Origin: Ceratothoa steindachneri
Taxonomy: Eukaryota; Arthropoda; Malacostraca; Isopoda; Cymothoidae
Assembly: GCA_963969495.1 (NCBI GenBank)
Contig: OZ018326.1
Location: 182,753,653 to 182,817,652 of the forward strand
DNA length: 64,000 nucleotides
Direction of reading: 5' to 3'
Shown here: one piece after another, positions 58,551 through 64,000 of the stretch
How the letters are laid out: each line of letters begins with the position of its first letter
Position numbering within the stretch: the first letter of the stretch is position 1
Notes under the pieces: model-generated
Database searches by the model: none
Seen by the model: the letters and a program-made list of their open reading frames with translations, nothing else
What the model was told of the DNA's origin: nothing
Translations under genes and position numbers: made by a program

Positions 58551-59950
58551 AGGGAGAAGTTAATCAGCGATTCTTAGCATGGGTTTAGATCAGGTAGATC
58601 ATGTTTGACTAGATTACTAGACTTTCTGGAGTTCGTAACAAATCAATTAGATAGAGGAGAGAATGTAGATGTAATTTACTTGGATTTTAGTAAAGCATTT
58701 GATAAGGTACCACATAGGAGACTAGTTCATAAATTAAAAATGATTGGAATATGTGGGGGTGTTTAAAATTGGATAGCTGAGTGGCTGAAAGACAGGAAGC
58801 AAAGGGTAGTGCAAAATGGTGTAAAGTCAGAGTGTAGGGATGTTATTAGTGAGGTTCCTCAGGGATCAGTGTTTGGTCCATTATTATTTGTCATCTATAT
58901 AAACGATCTTGGGGAGGCAGTTTATAATAAAGTGTCCAATTTTTGGATGATACCAAATTAGCAGCTGTAGTTAAAGATATTGATGATAATTTTAAAGTGC
59001 AGGGGGATTTAAATAAATTGTTATCCTGGGCACATAAGTGGCAAATGACTTTCAACCTTGATAAGTGCAAAGTTATTAACATGGGAAAAGATAATAGAGA
59101 ATTTAACTATGATATGGATGGGCATTGGCTGAGCTCAGTAGAGGATGAGAAAGATCTAGGAGTAGTAATAGATAAGTCATTAAGGTTTTCTAAGCAGTGT
59201 ATTGAAGCAAGAAATAGGGCAAATAGAGTGCTTGGTTTCATTAAGAGAAATGTCAGTTACAAAAGTAAGGAGGTTATTCTTAAACCCTATAACTCTTATG
59301 TTAGGCCACATCTAGAGTACTGTATACAGGCATGGTCTTCATATTTTAGGCACGATATTAATCTTCTCGAGTCAGTGCAACGGAGGGCAACAAAGATTAT
59401 TCCTTCCTTGAGGCACCTTGAATATATAGATTATGTTCTCGTTCGAAAGGAGGTGTGTGAGAGGAGATATGATTGAGCTCTTTAAAAATTTTTCTGGGAT
59501 AGATAAATTGGATGTTAGCAAGTTTTTGAGTTAAATGATGGAAATCGGACTAGAAGGCACCACTTGAAAATTAAAAAGCAAGGGTGTAGGTTGGATTTAA
59601 GAAAATATTTTTTCACCAATAGAGTGGTAGATTTCTGGAACAAATGTATTTAAGAGTAGGTTGGATCAGTTTATGCGGAGGGAAGGTTGTGATGGTTTCT
59701 AAGTTTTGTATATATTAATATTGTTTGTATATATCTATAGCTGCATGATTTAGTTCTTGACAAGCCTTGGTTGGTGATACCCTTGTTTCTTGACGCAATC
59801 CTCTGGATATAGTTTTCTTAGGAGTTTGGGTGCCTTAAAAAAACAGGCCGTTTGACTCGGATGACCTATGATGGGCCCTTGTGGCTTTTGTCATCTGTTA
59901 TATTATATTGTGGGGGACTTTGATTTTGTCTTCCCCTGGCGATGGTGCTT
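58550..59950 (+). mobile_element. CR1-like non-LTR retrotransposon, 5'-truncated
   Basis: It starts inside RT (SQHGFRSGRSCLTRLLDF) and continues YLDFSKAFDKVPHRRLVHKL, a VPQGSVFGPLLFVIYINDL block, then FLDDTKLAAVV after a frameshift. It continues with WQMTFNLDKCKVINMG, EDEKDLGVVIDKSLRFS, RPHLEYCIQAWSSYFRHDIN and LLESVQRRATKIIPSL. The C-terminal block RLDLRKYFFTNRVVDFWNKC follows in other frames. The catalytic box reads FLDD instead of FADD because of a short deletion at 58940. The 3' end has GGCCCTTGTGGCTTTTGTCATC at 59874-59895 and a TTATATTATATTG tail. Confidence 0.85.
58943..59476 (+). pseudogene. CR1-like RT, palm to thumb segment
   Basis: This 177-codon frame is the longest open piece of the element. 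It begins just at the catalytic DD and ends where the frame shifts near 59476 (…CERRYD). Upstream RT motifs lie in another frame, interrupted by stops at about 58764. Confidence 0.8.
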
Positions 59951-59977
59951 TTTGTGGGTGGGTTTTGACAGATGCGG

Positions 59978-60012
59978 ATTTTATTTTATTTTATTTATTT
60001 ATTTATTTATTC
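59978..60012. repeat. TTTA/TTTTA microsatellite
   Basis: Runs of TTTTA then TTTA units lie soon after the CR1-like 3' end. Confidence 0.85.
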
Positions 60013-60356
60013 CATATTAATCCAATGTACAGTAAAAACATATTACATTTTGAATCTTAATGCCAAGTTACTATAAGTGCTTATACATACAGGATTATTT
60101 ATGGGCCCAAAATAAGTCAGTGACTTTTAGGGCAGAAACTTAAGACTAAGCATAAAATTATCAAGACTAGAAATCCCTTCATGTTTATACAAATATAAAC
60201 AACTTAATATTTATTTGAGAACCTAACCATTGTAATGATTGCAAATAATGAATAATTATATAATTTAAATTTAGAGATAAATTAAAAAACTATTTTATTT
60301 CCAGCGATTCTTTCAAGAGGTATGTAGTTAACATAGTCAACAGTCTTATATAAATA

Positions 60357-60414
60357 GGCCCTTGTGGCTTTTGTCATCCGTGAAATTATGTTATGTAATG
60401 TTATGTTATGTTAT
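60357..60414 (+). repeat. second CR1-like 3' tail with (TTATG)n
   Basis: The 22-nt sequence at 60357-60378 is identical to 59874-59895, and is followed by GTGAAA and about five TTATG-type units. It is a very short 5'-truncated copy, or a duplicated tail of the element to the left. Confidence 0.75.
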
Positions 60415-61040
60415 AGCCTGCTACGATGAATGAGAGAAATATGGACTAGTCCATAAATAAAAAAACTTGACTTGATGGAAGAAAACTTTGGCCATTTTAA
60501 ACTTACTGACTCCGAAAGTCCCAAGAATAAGTCTTAAACTCTAGTCATCAGAAAAAAAGTTCAAATTTGTTGACCAGTGTAGAGAAAGGAGTAGAAAAAA
60601 TACTTAAGAGAGAAGGAGAATCTATATCCTTCTTTTAAAAGTCACAGTGAATTAGCAAAGTTGAAGACATCATTGGGGAGAATATTCCACAATCAAACAT
60701 GAAAGAAAGGAACATCAAGAAAAGTGCTGTTTTAAAATGATAATCAACAACGATACAAAGTAACCTCAGAAACAATTTTGAAATAGTAATACCATTGAAA
60801 TGATATCTGGTAAGAAGGTTGTAATATCCTAGATCGACAAAAAAATACTGTAAGAATTATTACATTTTAACTTATTCACCAACAATAATCCTTTGAAACA
60901 CCCTCAAGATAACACGGCTGAGGACATTAATGATTCTCCGTCTATAATGTGTAAAATAATTATCTGCATACATGATGTTGTCCCAGTTGGATAAACAATC
61001 ATTCCTGACTTGAACATGAACCACTTCTCGAAGGTTGAAA
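60415..61040. other. AT-rich intergenic stretch
   Basis: Nothing recognised. Confidence 0.5.
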
Positions 61041-61559
61041 CAATACTAAAGATACTTCCTCTAGCAGAATGGGGTCAAAGGGCGACCACGTGCCCTTAAT
61101 CACCGACGTGGTCCTGAGATCACCGCATGGAGCTGTGAAAGCATGTCTGAACCAGTGTGAGGATGCAACCTACGTCGTTACCACACGCCCCAGCTGTATT
61201 TGCCTAGGGACCGATTATCGTCTCCAACGGCCACCTTTCAGCAAACATTCTTGCCTTCCACCTGAAGAGGGAGGATCGTCATAGCCACCTCACCAGACGT
61301 CTATATAATCCTTCGACTGGGTTTTGTAAACAGCACTGTTAGACTTCCCATCTACTCCGGCGAACGAGCTGAAGGACGCTCGTCCCCACCTCCCCAGTGG
61401 CGATTTTGATTCGAATCGAAGGCTAAATCGATCCGTGAACTGTGCCATAGTCAATCGGCAAATATCCGACGAGGTTTCTCAACTCTGAAGGGTCTACGAG
61501 TGCTCCTCACCTGAAGCGAGGAGTCACCCGACTTCTTCCGTCGCATTCATCGTATCCCA

Positions 61560-61560
<1 letters not shown>
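61040..61560. other. GC-richer block with TATA-like box, possibly LTR-like
   Basis: Composition rises sharply relative to both flanks. CTATATAATCC near 61301 resembles a TATA box. The only notable frame (61069-61284, 71 codons) has no known domain. No paired terminal repeats were found. Confidence 0.3.
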
Positions 61561-62153
<593 letters not shown>

Positions 62154-64000
62154 TCTGGACATTCCACGACACTTCCAAAGACCATGTCTTGGGCAACGGC
62201 AAACTAAACTAAATTAAACGAGATAAAACACTAATCAACCGATTCTGCTGCCTCCTGTAACATCAAACAATCGGACAAACCTTCAAAGAACCTGTAATTT
62301 GTACAAAAGTTCTTTATGGTTACCTCTATCACAGGCTTAACTAAAATGAGAAAAGATGATCCTTAATTTATATTCAGCATCACAAGTCACATGCATGATG
62401 TTCATGACAAAGAGAATGGTATCAAAGCTAATCAGATCTTTCTAAAAAATTTCTGCCTAAAAACAATCCTGAGTGATCGGTAAAGCCAACAGCTAGAGCC
62501 AACCGATCATTTACTGTAGAATGGGCAGATGTTAGCATTGTTGTCAATCTTCTAAATTGCTGATTGAATTTCTTTATACCATTGATTAGTTTAGAATAAT
62601 TTTACAGCCAATATTGCTTCCTTATAATTCGGTTTTCTGAACAAAAATAACGATTAGAGGAAATTAAAATGAAATCAAGGAAAGTTCTTGGAACCATTTA
62701 TTTCTTCTTTCAAATCGTGGAACTTTATTTTCGTTTTGAAAATCCTTATTATATTATCTGAATAAGATAAAAACTGTTAGATATTTGACAAGTGGAGATT
62801 TTTATTTCACGCAAACCACCGTTTTTTCTAATATTTTGTATCTGTATTTAAATTTCCATTGAAAACACTTTTTGGCAATTTATAATAATTTCTTTATAAT
62901 ACTGTAAACGGGTGTTTAGGAAGAAAAGTAATGAGAAACCGGCCGAAAAAAGTGTTTATTATGCTAAAATGTGTAATAATAAGATCCGAATCGATAAAAT
63001 TCGCAAACACATATTTTGCCCAGTTTATGAACGAAATGCTGGAACTCAAGTGCCAGGAACCTCGTAAAAATATCCAAAGGTACCTTTTACCATTGAAGAA
63101 ACGGGAGAGAATTGGTTTGAAAATATTCCAGAAGTGAAATTTATCGCGAATTTGAAAATAATTGAAGGGAAGGACTTGTTCCAGATAGTTAAAAATGGTG
63201 TCTTCCCAGACTAGATAGAGTACATTTAATGTTGGTGCTTACTGTACAATCCTGTCAAATGATTCTTACCTTCATCCATAAATCGAGTGATAATTCCTTC
63301 TGCTTTTTTAGTAAATATTAACGAATAAAAATAAAATCTCAGCTATTCTTTATCTAACTCTATTTTGCTCAATAAATTTAACAAATATTATGTGCTCTGA
63401 GATAGAAGTATAGTCTCCAATTGAAAATATTTATTTTTCTGGAGTTTAAATTTTGGAAGTGGCGGCATTTTCAAGCCCCAGAAAAAAGATTAAGAGCCGT
63501 ATGCTAAGAAAAATATGAAATGCACTTTTATCAGATTTAGTGTAGCTTCACAATTATCCTTAAATTTATTATATGCAAAAGGTTAAAATGTAAAATATAT
63601 AAAAAAATAGGTTTTTTGCTCAAATGTGCATTTAACATTTGTTTTAGCATACTGCCGTAAAAGCCACATATTCGGAGGTGCATTCTCGGAGGTAAATTCT
63701 CTTTTTGTAGCCCTTAAGTACACTAATTTTTCATTCTTCTTGCTGCTTTCATATCGTTCCACGAAAAAGACTTGTATAATGTTTCAACCCTTAGCCAACC
63801 AAGTGTAGTAACATTTTGTTACAAATTAGATTTTGTTTTGGTAACAAACGTTTTGTACAACTTTTAAATTTTGCCATTCCAAAGTGATGTTTCTGTTAAT
63901 AGGCATTATTTATATTCATTACCTAAAATTCATATTTTTATATATTCAACGTAAAAAAGTGATTTTCACTTCAACTGACTACGTGTAACATTTTGTTACA
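62154..64000. other. AT-rich intergenic stretch
   Basis: No gene recognised. TAACATTTTGTTACA occurs at 63809-63823 and again at the window end (63986-64000); the longer form TGTAACATTTTGTTACA is a perfect inverted repeat. The element, if any, may continue past the window. Confidence 0.5.

Overview
The window looks like arthropod nuclear DNA, AT-rich and almost wholly made of decayed transposable elements and simple repeats. The repertoire is CR1-like, L2-like and Jockey-like non-LTR elements, a Penelope-like element, DIRS-like reverse transcriptases, Tc1/mariner elements including a DD41D type, tRNA-derived SINEs, and Ty3/gypsy elements of the integrase-before-RT type. Together with long TA/GA microsatellites this suggests a TE-rich crustacean or similar arthropod, but no host gene fixes the species. 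I recognise no intact host gene, rRNA, bona fide tRNA gene or CRISPR array.

Layout. 1-7.2 kb is AT-rich and non-coding, with a 69-nt near-perfect palindrome at 988-1056. 8.2-10.97 kb is a plus-strand Ty3/gypsy relic in the order protease, integrase, RT, RNase H. 10.98-12.7 kb is a DIRS-like relic. 12.85-14.35 kb is a second, minus-strand copy of the gypsy family. 15-24 kb is AT-rich with a MITE, a tRNA-like SINE promoter, a CR1 fragment, a Tc1/mariner relic and a LINE relic. 24-28 kb is richer in GC and unassigned. 29.9-35.97 kb is dense with elements: a fragment of a repeated protein family, a SINE, a Jockey-like RT, a DIRS-like RT/RNase H, a mariner relic and an almost complete DD41D transposon with 41-bp terminal inverted repeats. 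37-39.8 kb holds a LINE relic and a Penelope-like element in two opposed pieces, ending in a hammerhead-like vestige.

42.9-45.1 kb carries the best copy of an unrecognised repeated protein family, inside possible inverted repeats. 45.3-47.3 kb is an L2-like LINE. From 48.0 to about 57.7 kb a minus-strand gypsy element (LTR, gag, protease, integrase) is interrupted inside its integrase by a complete 5,140-bp LTR element (48830-53969, 5-bp duplication AAGAG). That inner element is internally deleted, joining gag to the end of RNase H. A second copy of the unknown family lies at 57.66-58.37 kb and a CR1-like LINE at 58.55-59.95 kb; the remainder is AT-rich with a 140-bp TA/GA microsatellite.

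These sequences do not work together as a pathway. They are layers of insertion and decay, and most show stops, frameshifts or lost catalytic residues. The most noteworthy items are the integrase-before-RT gypsy family, the nested insertion with its duplication, the DD41D transposon, the inverted Penelope-like element, and the repeated uncharacterised protein family, which may be an undescribed DNA transposon.
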